From Nonomuraea wenchangensis (GTDB lineage: Bacteria; Actinomycetota; Actinomycetes; Streptosporangiales; Streptosporangiaceae), in assembly GCF_900111685.1 (NCBI RefSeq), contig NZ_FOHX01000005.1, forward strand, positions 637,891 to 701,890: a DNA stretch of 64,000 bases, given 5' to 3'. Shown here piece after piece: positions 41,846 to 50,845 of the stretch; the first letter of the stretch is position 1, and each line of letters opens with the position of its first letter. The position numbers were made by a program, and so were the translations under genes. A model generated the notes under the pieces. The model was not told the origin of the DNA. It did not search any database and worked only from the letters and a program-made list of their open reading frames with translations.

Positions 41846-43261
41846 TCAGCAGGGGAAGACGCGGGCGGCGGCCTCGTCCCAGGCGCGGGCGTCGCCGGAG
41901 GGCTCGTAGCGGCGCAGCGGCCCGGCCGCGGCCACCAGCGCCCGCATCTCGTCCAGGCCGGACACCAGCCCTGCGGCGCGCGCCTGCACCAGCACGTTGC
42001 CGAACGTCGTCGCCTCGGCCGGCCCGGCCACCACCGGCAGGCCGCAGGCGTCCGCGGTGAGCCGGCACAGCAGCTCGTTGCGCGAGCCGCCGCCCACCAG
42101 GTGGACGACCTCGACCTCGCGCCCCGACAGCTCCATGGCCTGCCGCACTGCCCGCCGGTGCCCGAGCGCCAGGCTCTCCAGCACGCACCGCACGTAGCCG
42201 GCCTCGGTGACCGGCGGCGTCTGCCCGGTGCGGCGGCACTCGGCGGCGATCCGCGCCGGCATGTCGCCCGGCGGCAGGAACACCGGCTCGTCCGGGTTGA
42301 CCACGGCGGCGAAGGGCGGCTCGCCGGCCGCCGCCTTCAGCAGCTGTCCCAGGTCGGCGCCCTGCCAGGCGCGCAGGCACTCCTGCAGCAGCCACAGGCC
42401 CATCACGTTGCGCAGATAACGTACGGTGCCGTCGATGCCGGCCTCGTTGGTGAAGTTCGCCGCCCGGCTCTCCGGCGTCAGCACCGGCTCGGGCAACTCC
42501 ACCCCGGCCAGCGACCAGGTGCCGCAGGAGACGTAGGCGAAGGCGGGGCCGGTCGCGGGCACGGCGGCCACGGCAGAGGCGGTGTCGTGCGAGCCGACCG
42601 CCCGCACCGGGGCCGACCAGCCGAGCTCGGCGGCCACGTCGGGCCGCAGCCCGCCGATGTCCTCGCCGGGCTGCCGCAGCGGCGGGAACAGCCGGGCGGG
42701 CAGGCCCAGCCGCTCGATCAGCGGATGGGCCCACGTTCTGCCGCGCACGTCGAGCAGGCCCGTGGTGGAGGCGTTGGTGACCTCCGCGCCCACCTCGCCG
42801 GTCAGCCAGTACGCCAGCAGGTCCGGCACGAGCAGCATCGTGGCCGCCCGGTCGAGCCGGTCGGCGAGCAACTGGTAGACCGTGTTGAACGGCAGCACCT
42901 GGAGCCCGTTGGTCTCGTACAGCGTCTCCGCGCCGACCTCGGCGGCCACCCGCTCGGCCACGCCCCGGGTGCGGTCGTCGCGGTAGTGCACCGGGTTGCC
43001 GAGCAGCGCGCCGCTCTCGTCGAGCAGGCCGTAGTCGACGGCCCAGGAGTCGACGCCGATGGAGGAGACCGGCCCGGCGGCGCGCAGCCCGGCCAGGATC
43101 TCCCGGTAGAGGCCGAGGACGTCCCAGTGGAGCCGGCCGGCCACGCGGACCGGGCCGTTGGGGAAACGGTGGGCCTCGGTCAGCGTGAGGCCGCCCGACA
43201 GGTCGGCCAGCATCACCCGGCCGCTGGAGGCCCCGAGGTCGACGGCGGCGAAACGGCTCAC
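41846..43261 (-). CDS. rhaB: rhamnulokinase
   Basis: Phosphorylates L-rhamnulose to rhamnulose-1-phosphate with ATP. The 471-residue FGGY-family kinase has the phosphate-1 motif VDLGASSGRVML, GVDSWAVDYGLLD, YRDDRT, VGSHDTASAVAAVP, SCGTWSLAGVEL and the adenosine-binding VGGGSRNELLCRLTAD with TTFGNVLVQA. GTG 43261 overlaps the regulator stop by four bases (GTGA), so regulator and kinase are one transcript. An open frame further upstream belongs to the regulator gene's shadow. Confidence 0.94.
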   Translation of the reverse strand: MSRFAAVDLGASSGRVMLADLSGGLTLTEAHRFPNGPVRVAGRLHWDVLGLYREILAGLRAAGPVSSIGVDSWAVDYGLLDESGALLGNPVHYRDDRTRGVAERVAAEVGAETLYETNGLQVLPFNTVYQLLADRLDRAATMLLVPDLLAYWLTGEVGAEVTNASTTGLLDVRGRTWAHPLIERLGLPARLFPPLRQPGEDIGGLRPDVAAELGWSAPVRAVGSHDTASAVAAVPATGPAFAYVSCGTWSLAGVELPEPVLTPESRAANFTNEAGIDGTVRYLRNVMGLWLLQECLRAWQGADLGQLLKAAAGEPPFAAVVNPDEPVFLPPGDMPARIAAECRRTGQTPPVTEAGYVRCVLESLALGHRRAVRQAMELSGREVEVVHLVGGGSRNELLCRLTADACGLPVVAGPAEATTFGNVLVQARAAGLVSGLDEMRALVAAAGPLRRYEPSGDARAWDEAAARVFPC

Positions 43262-44253
43262 TGGGTGGACTCCCTCGCGACCAGCTCGGGCTGGAACATG
43301 ATGTGCTGGTGCGCGTGCGTGTCGGGGTTGTCGCACTCGTCCAGCAGCAGCTCGGTGGCGATGCGCCCGAGCTGGTAGGTCGGCTGCCGCATCGAGCTCA
43401 GCGACACCGTCGAGGCGGCGGCGAAGTCGATGTCGTCATAACCGATCAGCGCCACGTCCTCGGGCACCCGCACGCCTGCCCGCAGCAACGCCCGCAGCAC
43501 GCCGAGCGCGAGCAGGTCGTTGGCGCAGAAGACGGCCTCGGGCAGGGCGCCGGCCAGCAGCTCGGCGGCGGCCTTCTCGCCCGCGCGGGCGGTCATCGTG
43601 GCCGCCTCGACGACCCGCAGCTCCGCCGGGTCGAGCCCGGCGCCGCGCAGCGCGGCCCGCGCGCCGTCGCGGCGCTCCACGCACTGGCGGATGGTCAGCG
43701 GGCCGGTGACGCACACGACGCTGCGCGCGCCCCGGGCCAGCAGGTGCGCCACGGCGGCCCGGCCGCCGGCCACGTCGTCCACGGCGACCGCGCACTGGTC
43801 GGGCCGGTGCGCGGGATGGTCCACGAGCACCACGCTGATGCCGTGCTCGCGCAGCCGGTCGAGCCGGCCGGAATCCTCGCCCGACGGGGTGATCAGCACG
43901 CCGCGCACCCGGTGCTCGGCCAGCACCCGCAGGTTGCGGTCCTCCTTGTCGGGCGAGCCCGCCGAGTTGCCGAGGATCACGGCGTAGCCGAGCTCGCTGG
44001 CGACGTCCTCGACGCCGGCGGCGACCTCGGTGAAGAACGGGTTGCCGATGTCGATCACGCTCAGGCCGATCGTCCTGCTGTGCCCGGCGCGCAGCGTCGA
44101 GGCCGAGCCGTGCCGGACGAACCCCAGCTCCCTGATGGCCGCCTCGACGCGCTCCCTGGTGGCGGGGGCGACCTTGCCCGGCCGGTTCAGGACGTTGGAG
44201 ACCGTGCCGGGGGAGACGCCGGCGTGCGCGGCGACGTCCTTGATGCTGACCAT
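43258..44253 (-). CDS. LacI-family regulator of rhamnose catabolism
   Basis: A 331-residue LacI/GalR repressor with N-terminal HTH (SIKDVAAHAGVSPGTVSNVL) and hinge, then a periplasmic-binding-protein-like effector domain (SRTIGLSVIDIGNPFFTEVA, ALIGYDDIDFAAAS). ATG 44253 is favoured over 44259 because AGGG lies nine bases upstream. It is cotranscribed with rhaB and divergent from the GH42/rhaM/rhaI/rhaD genes. LacI-type AAACGTTT sites occur in front of all these transcripts, so it very probably represses the regulon and responds to rhamnose or rhamnulose (inference). Confidence 0.92.
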   Translation of the reverse strand: MVSIKDVAAHAGVSPGTVSNVLNRPGKVAPATRERVEAAIRELGFVRHGSASTLRAGHSRTIGLSVIDIGNPFFTEVAAGVEDVASELGYAVILGNSAGSPDKEDRNLRVLAEHRVRGVLITPSGEDSGRLDRLREHGISVVLVDHPAHRPDQCAVAVDDVAGGRAAVAHLLARGARSVVCVTGPLTIRQCVERRDGARAALRGAGLDPAELRVVEAATMTARAGEKAAAELLAGALPEAVFCANDLLALGVLRALLRAGVRVPEDVALIGYDDIDFAAASTVSLSSMRQPTYQLGRIATELLLDECDNPDTHAHQHIMFQPELVARESTQ

Positions 44254-44268
44254 GGCCATGAACCCTCA

Positions 44269-44282
44269 TTAAAACGTACTAA
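44269..44282. promoter_or_regulatory. LacI-type operator, lacI-rhaB promoter
   Basis: TTAAAACGTACTAA lies directly before the regulator's ribosome-binding site. It shares TTAAAACG with the stronger site at 46575 and would allow autoregulation. Confidence 0.6.
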
Positions 44283-44349
44283 CAGGCAGGGCGCCAGTCA
44301 GCGCCGCCGATGCCGGACGGCACCGCCCGCCGAGGTCGCGCCCTGCTGG

Positions 44350-44411
44350 TGAAACGTTCTACCCATAGGGGAATTCGCTGCTCCATTGAACGCCGGCATT
44401 GAATCGTTCTT
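44350..44411. promoter_or_regulatory. two further AACGTT-type sites in the rhamnose divergent region
   Basis: TGAAACGTTCTA (44350-44361) is a near-perfect palindrome of the same family, and TTGAATCGTTCTT (44399-44411) is a degenerate copy. The 328 bp between the regulator and the GH42 gene hold no further gene; they hold these sites plus one at each end, spaced so that looping between bound repressors is possible. Confidence 0.45.
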
Positions 44412-44535
44412 GGGCCCAGCCGCCATCCGGCCCGCGCCCGCCGCCCTCCGCTCGGTCGGGAAACGGCCAATTCCCGGCCGCCGAGCAGCACCGACAGCCG
44501 GGCGAGGCGCGCCCGCCCTTGTGCCACGATGCCCA

Positions 44536-44549
44536 GGAACGTTTTAATC
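44536..44549. promoter_or_regulatory. LacI-type operator upstream of the GH42 gene
   Basis: GGAACGTTTTAATC, 33 bp before the GH42 start, shares AACGTTTTAA (reverse TTAAAACGTT) with the site before rhaM. Confidence 0.6.
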
Positions 44550-44581
44550 CCCGGTGAACATCAAGGACGAAAGGCGGGCTC

Positions 44582-46537
44582 ATGCCGGATGTCATCGCCT
44601 ACGGCGGCGACTGGAACCCCGAGCAGTGGCCCGAGGAGACCTGGCGGCAGGACGTCGCGCTCATGCGCGAGGCCGGCGTCAACCAGGTCAGCCTCGGGAT
44701 CTTCTCCTGGTCCCTGCTGGAACCCGCCGAGGGGGTGTTCGACTTCGGCTGGCTCGACCGCGCCATGGACCTGCTGGCCGCGAACGGCATCCGCGCGGGC
44801 CTCGCCACCCCCACCGCCTCGCCGCCGCCGTGGTTCGCCGCCTCCTACCCCGAGGCGCTGCCGGTCGACGCCGACGGCCGCCGCCTCCACCACGGCAGCA
44901 GGCAGGGCTTCTGCCCCAGCTCGCCGATCTACCGCGACCGGGCCCTGCGCATCGCCGAGCGGGTCGCCACCCGCTACGCCGGCCATCCGGCGCTGGCCCT
45001 CTGGCACGTGCACAACGAGTACGGCTGCCACAACGCCCGCTGCTACTGCGACACCTCGGCGGGCGCCTTCCGCGCCTGGTTACGCGCCCGCTACAGCTCG
45101 CTCGACGAGCTCAACGACGCCTGGGGCACCGCCTTCTGGTCCCAGCGCTACGGCGAGTGGACGCAGATCCTCCCGCCCCGCGCCACCCCCAGCTTCACCA
45201 ACCCCGGCCAGCAGCTCGACTTCCGCCGTTTCAGCTCCGACGCCCTGGTGGAGCTCTACACCGCCGAACGCGACCTGCTGAGATCCGTCACCCCGGACGT
45301 CCCGGTCACCACGAACCTCATGGCCGGCGCCCACTGGGACATGGACTGCTGGGCCTTCGCCGCCGAGGTCGACGTGGTCTCCACCGACCACTACCTGATC
45401 GGGGCGCGCGCCGAGCCGCACATCGACCTGGCCTTCGCCGCCGACTACGCCCGCTCGCTGAACGGCGGCCGGCCCTGGCTGCTGATGGAGCACTCCACCA
45501 GCGCCGTCAACTGGCAGCCTCGCAACCTGGCCAAGGCCCCCGGCGAGCTGCGCCGCAACTCGCTGCAGCACCTGGCCAGGGGCGCGGACGCGATCATGTT
45601 CTTCCAGTGGCGGGCCTCCCGCGCCGGCGCCGAGAAGTGGCACTCGGCGATGCTGCCGCACGCCGGCCCCGACACCAAGATCTTCCGCGAGGTCAAGGCG
45701 CTCGGGACCGAGCTCGCCGGACTGGACGGCGTGCCGGGCAGCCGGGTGACGGCCGACGTCGCGATCCTGCTCGACCACGCGAGCGTCTGGGCGCAGGACC
45801 ACCCCGCCCAGCCGAGCTCCGAGCTGGACCCGGCCGAGGAGGCCAAACGCTGGCACGCCGCGCTGTGGCGGGCCGGGATCACCTGCGACCTGGCCCACCC
45901 CGAGGGGGACCTGAGCGGCTACCGGCTGGTCCTGGTCCCCATGCTCTACCTGGTGAGCGACGCGGGGGCGGCCGGCCTGGCGGACTTCACCCGGGCGGGC
46001 GGCGTGACGCTGGTGGGGCCGTACAGCGGGATCGTGGACGAGCACGACCGGGTCCGCCTCGGCGGCTACCCGGGCGCCTGGCGGGAGCTGCTGGGGGTGA
46101 GCGTCGAGGAGTTCTTCCCCCTGGAGGGGCCGATCGCGCTGGAGTCCGGCGGCACCGGGACGGTCTGGAGCGAGCTGGCCCACGTCAACGGGGCCAAGGT
46201 GCTGGACGCGTACGCGACGGGCGAGCCGGCCTGGACCCGCCACGAGCAGGGCGGCGGCGCGGCCCACTACCTGACCACCCGCCTGGACGACGCCGCGCTG
46301 GCCCGCGTACTCGCGGCGGTCTGCGCCGAGGCCGGCGTGCGCCCGGCCGCCACGGCCCCGCCGGGCGTGGAGGTGGTGCGCCGGGCTCATCCTGACGGCC
46401 GCGCGTTCCTGTTCGCGATCAACCACACGGGCGCGGACGCCGAGGTGACGACGCCGGCGGGGGCCCGGGCCACCGTGCCCGCCGGCGACGTGCTGATCCT
46501 GCCCGAGGTCCCGGGCGGGGAGCAGGGGACGCATTGA
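44582..46537 (+). CDS. beta-galactosidase, glycoside hydrolase family 42
   Basis: A 651-residue cytoplasmic GH42 enzyme with a (beta/alpha)8 barrel (about 1-380), a glutamine-amidotransferase-like trimerisation domain (about 395-590) and a short C-terminal beta domain. Acid/base E146 is in HVHNEYG and nucleophile E303 in LLMEHSTSAVNW. C111, C149, C154 and C156 (GCHNARCYCD) match the zinc site of the family. ATG 44582 follows AAAGGCGGG. It shares operators with the rhamnose genes, so its natural substrate may be a galactoside, or a related glycoside, from rhamnose-containing plant polymers (inference). Confidence 0.93.
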   Translation: MPDVIAYGGDWNPEQWPEETWRQDVALMREAGVNQVSLGIFSWSLLEPAEGVFDFGWLDRAMDLLAANGIRAGLATPTASPPPWFAASYPEALPVDADGRRLHHGSRQGFCPSSPIYRDRALRIAERVATRYAGHPALALWHVHNEYGCHNARCYCDTSAGAFRAWLRARYSSLDELNDAWGTAFWSQRYGEWTQILPPRATPSFTNPGQQLDFRRFSSDALVELYTAERDLLRSVTPDVPVTTNLMAGAHWDMDCWAFAAEVDVVSTDHYLIGARAEPHIDLAFAADYARSLNGGRPWLLMEHSTSAVNWQPRNLAKAPGELRRNSLQHLARGADAIMFFQWRASRAGAEKWHSAMLPHAGPDTKIFREVKALGTELAGLDGVPGSRVTADVAILLDHASVWAQDHPAQPSSELDPAEEAKRWHAALWRAGITCDLAHPEGDLSGYRLVLVPMLYLVSDAGAAGLADFTRAGGVTLVGPYSGIVDEHDRVRLGGYPGAWRELLGVSVEEFFPLEGPIALESGGTGTVWSELAHVNGAKVLDAYATGEPAWTRHEQGGGAAHYLTTRLDDAALARVLAAVCAEAGVRPAATAPPGVEVVRRAHPDGRAFLFAINHTGADAEVTTPAGARATVPAGDVLILPEVPGGEQGTH

Positions 46538-46574
46538 CAGCGTGGAGCGGGAATCATAGTTTCCTGCGCGAGGG

Positions 46575-46590
46575 ATTAAAACGTTTTGAA
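46575..46590. promoter_or_regulatory. strong LacI-type operator before rhaM
   Basis: ATTAAAACGTTTTGAA is a near-perfect palindrome (TTAAAACGTTTTgAA), the best of the regulon. It abuts the rhaM ribosome-binding site, so a bound repressor would block transcription of rhaM-rhaI-rhaD. Confidence 0.65.
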
Positions 46591-46604
46591 GGGAGTGAGT
46601 GTCA

Positions 46605-46922
46605 GTGCAACGGGTCTGCTTCCTCCTGAGAGTCCGCCCGGAGCGGCTGGCGGAATACCGCGAACGCCACCGGGAGGTCTGGCCGGAGATGCGAGAGGCG
46701 CTGTCACGCACCGGCTGGCACAACTACTCGCTCTTCCTCCGCGACGACGGCCTGCTCGTGGGCTACCTGGAGACCGACGACTTCGAGGCCGCCAAGAAGG
46801 CCATGGCCGAGACCGAGGTCAACGCCCGCTGGCAGGCCGAGATGGCGCCGTTCTTCGCCGACCTCGACGGGCGTCCCGACGAGGGCATGACGCCGCTGAC
46901 CGAAGTGTTCCACCTGGATTGA
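46605..46922 (+). CDS. rhaM: L-rhamnose mutarotase
   Basis: Interconverts alpha- and beta-L-rhamnopyranose. The 105-residue dimeric ferredoxin-like protein begins QRVCFLLRVRPERLAEYRER and carries HREVWPEM, YSLFL, LVGYLETDDF and WQAEMAPFF as in the family. GTG 46605 is chosen over GTG 46599 because GGGAG at 46591-46595 is nine bases upstream and the length then equals the family norm. It is followed by rhaI after 10 bp. Confidence 0.93.
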   Translation: MQRVCFLLRVRPERLAEYRERHREVWPEMREALSRTGWHNYSLFLRDDGLLVGYLETDDFEAAKKAMAETEVNARWQAEMAPFFADLDGRPDEGMTPLTEVFHLD

Positions 46923-46932
46923 TCGGGGAGCT

Positions 46933-48084
46933 ATGACTGACATCAAGGCCGCGCTGCGCGCGCAGCGCATCGAGACGCCGTCCTGGGCGTACGGCAACAG
47001 CGGCACCCGCTTCAAGGTCTTCGCGCAGCAGGGCGTGCCGCGCGATCCGTACGAGAAGCTCGCCGACGCCGCCCAGGTCCACGCCTGCACCGGCATCGCG
47101 CCCACCGTGGCCCTGCACATCCCGTGGGACAAGGTGGCCGACTACGCCGACCTCGCCCGCCACGCCCGCGAGCTGGGCGTCGGCATCGGCGCCATCAACT
47201 CCAACGTCTTCCAGGACGACGACTACAAGCTGGGCAGCGTCACCAACCCGGACCCGGCGGTCCGCCGCAAGGCCACCGACCACCTGCTCGAATGCGTCGA
47301 CATCATGGACGCCACCGGCTCGGACACGCTCAAGCTGTGGTTCTCCGACGGCATCAACTACCCCGGCCAGGACGACCTGCGCGCCCGCCAGGACCGCCTG
47401 GCCGAGTCGCTGGCCGAGGTCTACGACCGGCTCGGCGAGGGCCAGCGCTTCCTGCTGGAGTACAAACTGTTCGAGCCCGCCTTCTACGCCACCGACGTGC
47501 CCGACTGGGGCACCGCCTACGCCCACTGCGTCAAGCTCGGCCCGAAGGCGCAGGTCGTCGTGGATACCGGCCACCACGCGCCGGGCACCAACATCGAGTT
47601 CATCGTCGCCTTCCTGCTGCGTGAGGGCAGACTCGGCGGGTTCGACTTCAACTCCCGCTTCTACGCCGACGACGACCTGATGGTCGGCGCGGCCGACCCG
47701 TTCCAGCTCTTCCGCATCATGTACGAGGTCATCAGGGGCGGCGGGCTCACCGACGAGGTCGCGTTCATGCTCGACCAGTGCCACAACATCGAGCCCAAGA
47801 TCCCGGGCCAGATCCGCTCGGTCATGAACGTCCAGGAGGCCACCGCCAAGGCGCTGCTCGTGGACCGCGACGCCCTCGCCGCCGCGCAGGCCGCCGGCGA
47901 CGTGCTCGGCGCGAACGCCGTCCTCATGGACGCGTACAACACCGACGTGCGCCCGCTGCTCGCGGAGCTGCGCGAGGAGATGGGCCTCGCGCCCGACCCG
48001 ATGGCCGCCTACGCCGGGTCCGGCTACTTCGAGAAGATCGCCGCCGAGCGCGTCGGCGGTCAGCAGGCGGGCTGGGGAGCCTGA
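46933..48084 (+). CDS. rhaI: L-rhamnose isomerase
   Basis: Converts L-rhamnose to L-rhamnulose, metal dependent. The 383-residue TIM-barrel protein is of the Pseudomonas/actinobacterial RhaI type, not the larger enterobacterial RhaA. Metal and substrate residues are seen in LLEYKLFEPAFY (Glu), VVVDTGHHAPGTNIEF (Asp, His), FDFNSRFYADDDL and MLDQCHNIEPKIP. GGGGAG before the ATG. It sits between rhaM and the bifunctional aldolase gene. Confidence 0.94.
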   Translation: MTDIKAALRAQRIETPSWAYGNSGTRFKVFAQQGVPRDPYEKLADAAQVHACTGIAPTVALHIPWDKVADYADLARHARELGVGIGAINSNVFQDDDYKLGSVTNPDPAVRRKATDHLLECVDIMDATGSDTLKLWFSDGINYPGQDDLRARQDRLAESLAEVYDRLGEGQRFLLEYKLFEPAFYATDVPDWGTAYAHCVKLGPKAQVVVDTGHHAPGTNIEFIVAFLLREGRLGGFDFNSRFYADDDLMVGAADPFQLFRIMYEVIRGGGLTDEVAFMLDQCHNIEPKIPGQIRSVMNVQEATAKALLVDRDALAAAQAAGDVLGANAVLMDAYNTDVRPLLAELREEMGLAPDPMAAYAGSGYFEKIAAERVGGQQAGWGA

Positions 48085-48090
48085 CGAGAC

Positions 48091-50175
48091 ATGCCTGACA
48101 AGAACACGCCCACCGAGAACGCCGACGTCGCGAACGCCGACGTCGTGAACGAGCTGCTGGAACGCTCGCACCGCCTCGGAGCCGACCCGCGCAACACCAA
48201 CTTCGCCGGCGGCAACACCTCAGCCAAGGGCCTCGCGCCCGACCCGGTCACCGGCGAGGACGTCGAGCTGCTGTGGGTCAAGGGCTCCGGCGGCGACCTC
48301 GGCACGCTCAAGGAGTCCGGCCTCGCGGTGCTGCGCCTGGACCGGCTGCGCGCGCTCAAGGACGTCTACCCGGGCGTCGAGCGCGAGGACGAGATGGTCG
48401 CCGCCTTCGACTACTGCCTGCACGGCAGGGGCGGCGCCGCGCCGTCCATCGACACCGCCATGCACGGCCTGGTCGAGGCCGGCCACGTCGACCACCTGCA
48501 CCCGGACGCGGGCATCGCCGTCGCCACCGCCGCCGACGGCGAGGAGCTGACCCGGCGGATCTTCGGCGAGCGCGTCGTGTGGGTGCCCTGGCGGCGGCCC
48601 GGCTTCCAGCTCGGCCTGGACATCGCCGCGATCAGGACCTCCAGCCCGCAGGCCATCGGCTGTGTCCTCGGCGGCCACGGCATCACCGCCTGGGGCGAGA
48701 CCTCCGAGGAGTGCGAGAGCCGCTCCCTGGAGATCATCCGCACGGCGGAGGCGTACCTCGCCGAGCACGGCCGCCCCGACCCGTTCGGCCCGGTCGTGCA
48801 CGAGCCGCTGCCGGAGGCCGAGCGGCACGCGCGCGCCGCCGCGCTGTTCCCGATCGTGCGCGGCCTGGCCTCCACCGACGTGCGCGTGGTCGGCCACTAC
48901 ACCGACACGCCCGAGGTGCTGGACTTCGTCTCCCGCGCCGAGCACCCGCGCCTGGCCGCGCTCGGCACGTCCTGCCCCGACCACTTCCTGCGGACCAAGG
49001 TCGCGCCGCTGGTGCTGGACCTGCCGCCGGACGCGTCCCTGGAGCGGGCGGCCGAGCGGCTGCGCGAGCTGCACGCCGCCTACCGCGCCGACTACACCGC
49101 CTACTACGAGCGGCACGCCGAGCCGGGCTCGCCGCCGATGCGCGGCGCGGACCCGGCGATCGTGCTGGTGCCGGGCGTCGGCATGTTCTCCTTCGGCAAG
49201 GACAAGCAGACCGCCCGCGTGGCCGGCGAGTTCTACGTCAACGCCATCAACGTCATGCGCGGCGCCGAGTCCGTCTCCTCCTACGCCCCGATCCCCGAGT
49301 CGGAGAAGTTCCGCATCGAGTACTGGGAGCTGGAGGAGGCCAAGCTCCGCCGCCTGCCGAAGCCGAAGCCGCTCGCCACGCGGGTGGCGCTGGTCACGGG
49401 CGGCGGCTCGGGCATCGGCGCGGCCACCGCCCGCCGCCTCGCCGCCGAGGGCGCCTGCGTCGTGGTCGCCGACCGCGACCTGGGCGCGGCCGAGAAGGTG
49501 GCCGCCGAGATCGGCGCGCACGCCTACCGGCCCTCCGACGCGGCCGTGGCCGTCGGCGTGGACGTCACCTCCGAGGAGCAGGTCGCCGCCGCCGTACGGG
49601 CCGCGGTGCTCGCCTTCGGCGGTGTGGACCTGGTGGTCAACAACGCCGGGCTGTCGCTGTCGCGCTCGCTGCTGGAGACCAGCCTGGCCGACTGGGACCT
49701 GCAGCACGACGTCATGGCGCGCGGCTCGTTCCTGGTCGCGCGGGAGACCGCCAGGGTCATGATCGACCAGGCGATGGGCGGCGACATCGTCTACATCTCC
49801 TCCAAGAACGCCGTCTTCGCCGGCCCGAACAACGTCGCCTACGGCGCGGCCAAGGCCGACCAGGCCCACCAGGTGCGGCTGCTCGCGGCCGAGCTGGGCG
49901 GTCACGGCATCCGCGTCAACGGCGTCAACCCCGACGGCGTGGTCCGCGGCTCCGGCATCTTCGCCTCCGGCTGGGGCGCCAACCGGGCCAAGGTGTACGG
50001 CGTGGAGGAGGAGCGGCTCGGCGAGTTCTACGCCCAGCGCACCCTGCTCAAGCGCGAGGTGCTGCCGGAGCACGTCGCCGCGGCCGTCTTCGTGCTGGCC
50101 GCGAGCGACCTCTCCCACACCACCGGCCTGCACGTGCCGGTGGACGCGGGCGTGGCCGCCGCGTTCCTGCGCTGA
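48091..50175 (+). CDS. bifunctional rhamnulose-1-phosphate aldolase / short-chain alcohol dehydrogenase
   Basis: Completes rhamnose catabolism: the N-terminal class II aldolase domain (about 15-400, with the zinc histidines in HVDHLHPDAG and GGHGITAWG) splits rhamnulose-1-phosphate into dihydroxyacetone phosphate and L-lactaldehyde. The C-terminal SDR domain (about 425-694, ALVTGGGSGIGAATARRL, NNAG, catalytic YGAAK) probably oxidises lactaldehyde. This RhaE/RhaD-type fusion is common in actinobacteria and alphaproteobacteria. It starts 6 bp after rhaI and ends at a strong terminator. Confidence 0.95.
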   Translation: MPDKNTPTENADVANADVVNELLERSHRLGADPRNTNFAGGNTSAKGLAPDPVTGEDVELLWVKGSGGDLGTLKESGLAVLRLDRLRALKDVYPGVEREDEMVAAFDYCLHGRGGAAPSIDTAMHGLVEAGHVDHLHPDAGIAVATAADGEELTRRIFGERVVWVPWRRPGFQLGLDIAAIRTSSPQAIGCVLGGHGITAWGETSEECESRSLEIIRTAEAYLAEHGRPDPFGPVVHEPLPEAERHARAAALFPIVRGLASTDVRVVGHYTDTPEVLDFVSRAEHPRLAALGTSCPDHFLRTKVAPLVLDLPPDASLERAAERLRELHAAYRADYTAYYERHAEPGSPPMRGADPAIVLVPGVGMFSFGKDKQTARVAGEFYVNAINVMRGAESVSSYAPIPESEKFRIEYWELEEAKLRRLPKPKPLATRVALVTGGGSGIGAATARRLAAEGACVVVADRDLGAAEKVAAEIGAHAYRPSDAAVAVGVDVTSEEQVAAAVRAAVLAFGGVDLVVNNAGLSLSRSLLETSLADWDLQHDVMARGSFLVARETARVMIDQAMGGDIVYISSKNAVFAGPNNVAYGAAKADQAHQVRLLAAELGGHGIRVNGVNPDGVVRGSGIFASGWGANRAKVYGVEEERLGEFYAQRTLLKREVLPEHVAAAVFVLAASDLSHTTGLHVPVDAGVAAAFLR

Positions 50176-50181
50176 GCTCGC

Positions 50182-50217
50182 GGGTCCCCCGCCGGTCAAA
50201 GGACCGGCGGGGGACCC
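50182..50217. terminator. bidirectional terminator after the rhamnose operon
   Basis: A perfect 16-bp inverted repeat GGGTCCCCCGCCGGTC (50182-50197) / complement (50202-50217) with loop AAAG lies between two convergent genes. Confidence 0.8.
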
Positions 50218-50224
50218 CGGCTTC

Positions 50225-50767
50225 TCAGGCGTAGGCCGCGACCACCCCGACCAGCATCCCCACGGTGCCGGCCGCCGTGACCAGCCATCCGCCGACCACG
50301 GCGGCCCGCCGCCCGCGCCGCGCCCCGGCCCAGTACATGATCACGTACGGCAGGAAGCCCAGCCCGCCGAACCCGACCGACGGCAGCGCCAGCGCCGCCA
50401 GCACCCCCTTCGTCCCCGCCGGGGCCGCCCGGTCGCCCTCGGGCGTGAGCTGCGCCCGCAGCACGTCGCCCGCCGAGGAGTCGGGCGAGGCGTCCACCGG
50501 CACCGGCGCGCCCCCGCCGTCCGGCGTGAACTGCCCGTCGCAGTCGTAGCGGCCCTCGCCCAGGTCCTCGCACGAGATCACGCGCAGCGTCCCCGGCGTG
50601 CCGACGCGTCCGGTCGCGACTTGCAGGTCGCCGACGGCGAGCCACATCGGCAGCAGGCAGATCGCCAGCCAGAGCAGCACGAGCACGGCGCGGCCCCACC
50701 GCCCGGGATCCCGCCCCGGCCCCGGCTGCGGTGTGACGAAGGGCACATCGGACAAGAAATCGCTCAT
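50225..50767 (-). CDS. membrane protein of unknown function
   Basis: A 180-residue protein with a Pro-rich N-terminus, a membrane helix at about 28-46 (VLVLLWLAICLLPMWLAVG), an extracytoplasmic acidic loop of about 75 residues with two cysteines (ISCEDLGEGRYDCDG, probably a disulfide) and two C-terminal helices (about 122-144 and 155-178). I recognise no named family. Codon bias is normal. Its start lies 139 bp from argC, divergent. Confidence 0.75.
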   Translation of the reverse strand: MSDFLSDVPFVTPQPGPGRDPGRWGRAVLVLLWLAICLLPMWLAVGDLQVATGRVGTPGTLRVISCEDLGEGRYDCDGQFTPDGGGAPVPVDASPDSSAGDVLRAQLTPEGDRAAPAGTKGVLAALALPSVGFGGLGFLPYVIMYWAGARRGRRAAVVGGWLVTAAGTVGMLVGVVAAYA

Positions 50768-50845
50768 AGGCTCATCGTTCAGGCCGCCACTTGGTGTTCA
50801 CCTGCATCCGGCTGGGAAGGGCGGCTTGCGCATCCCCGCCATGAC

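Noticed and set aside
48220..50199. 659-codon frame antisense to the rhamnulose-1-phosphate aldolase gene
   Set aside because: Shadow frame; the sense strand shows complete aldolase and SDR motifs.
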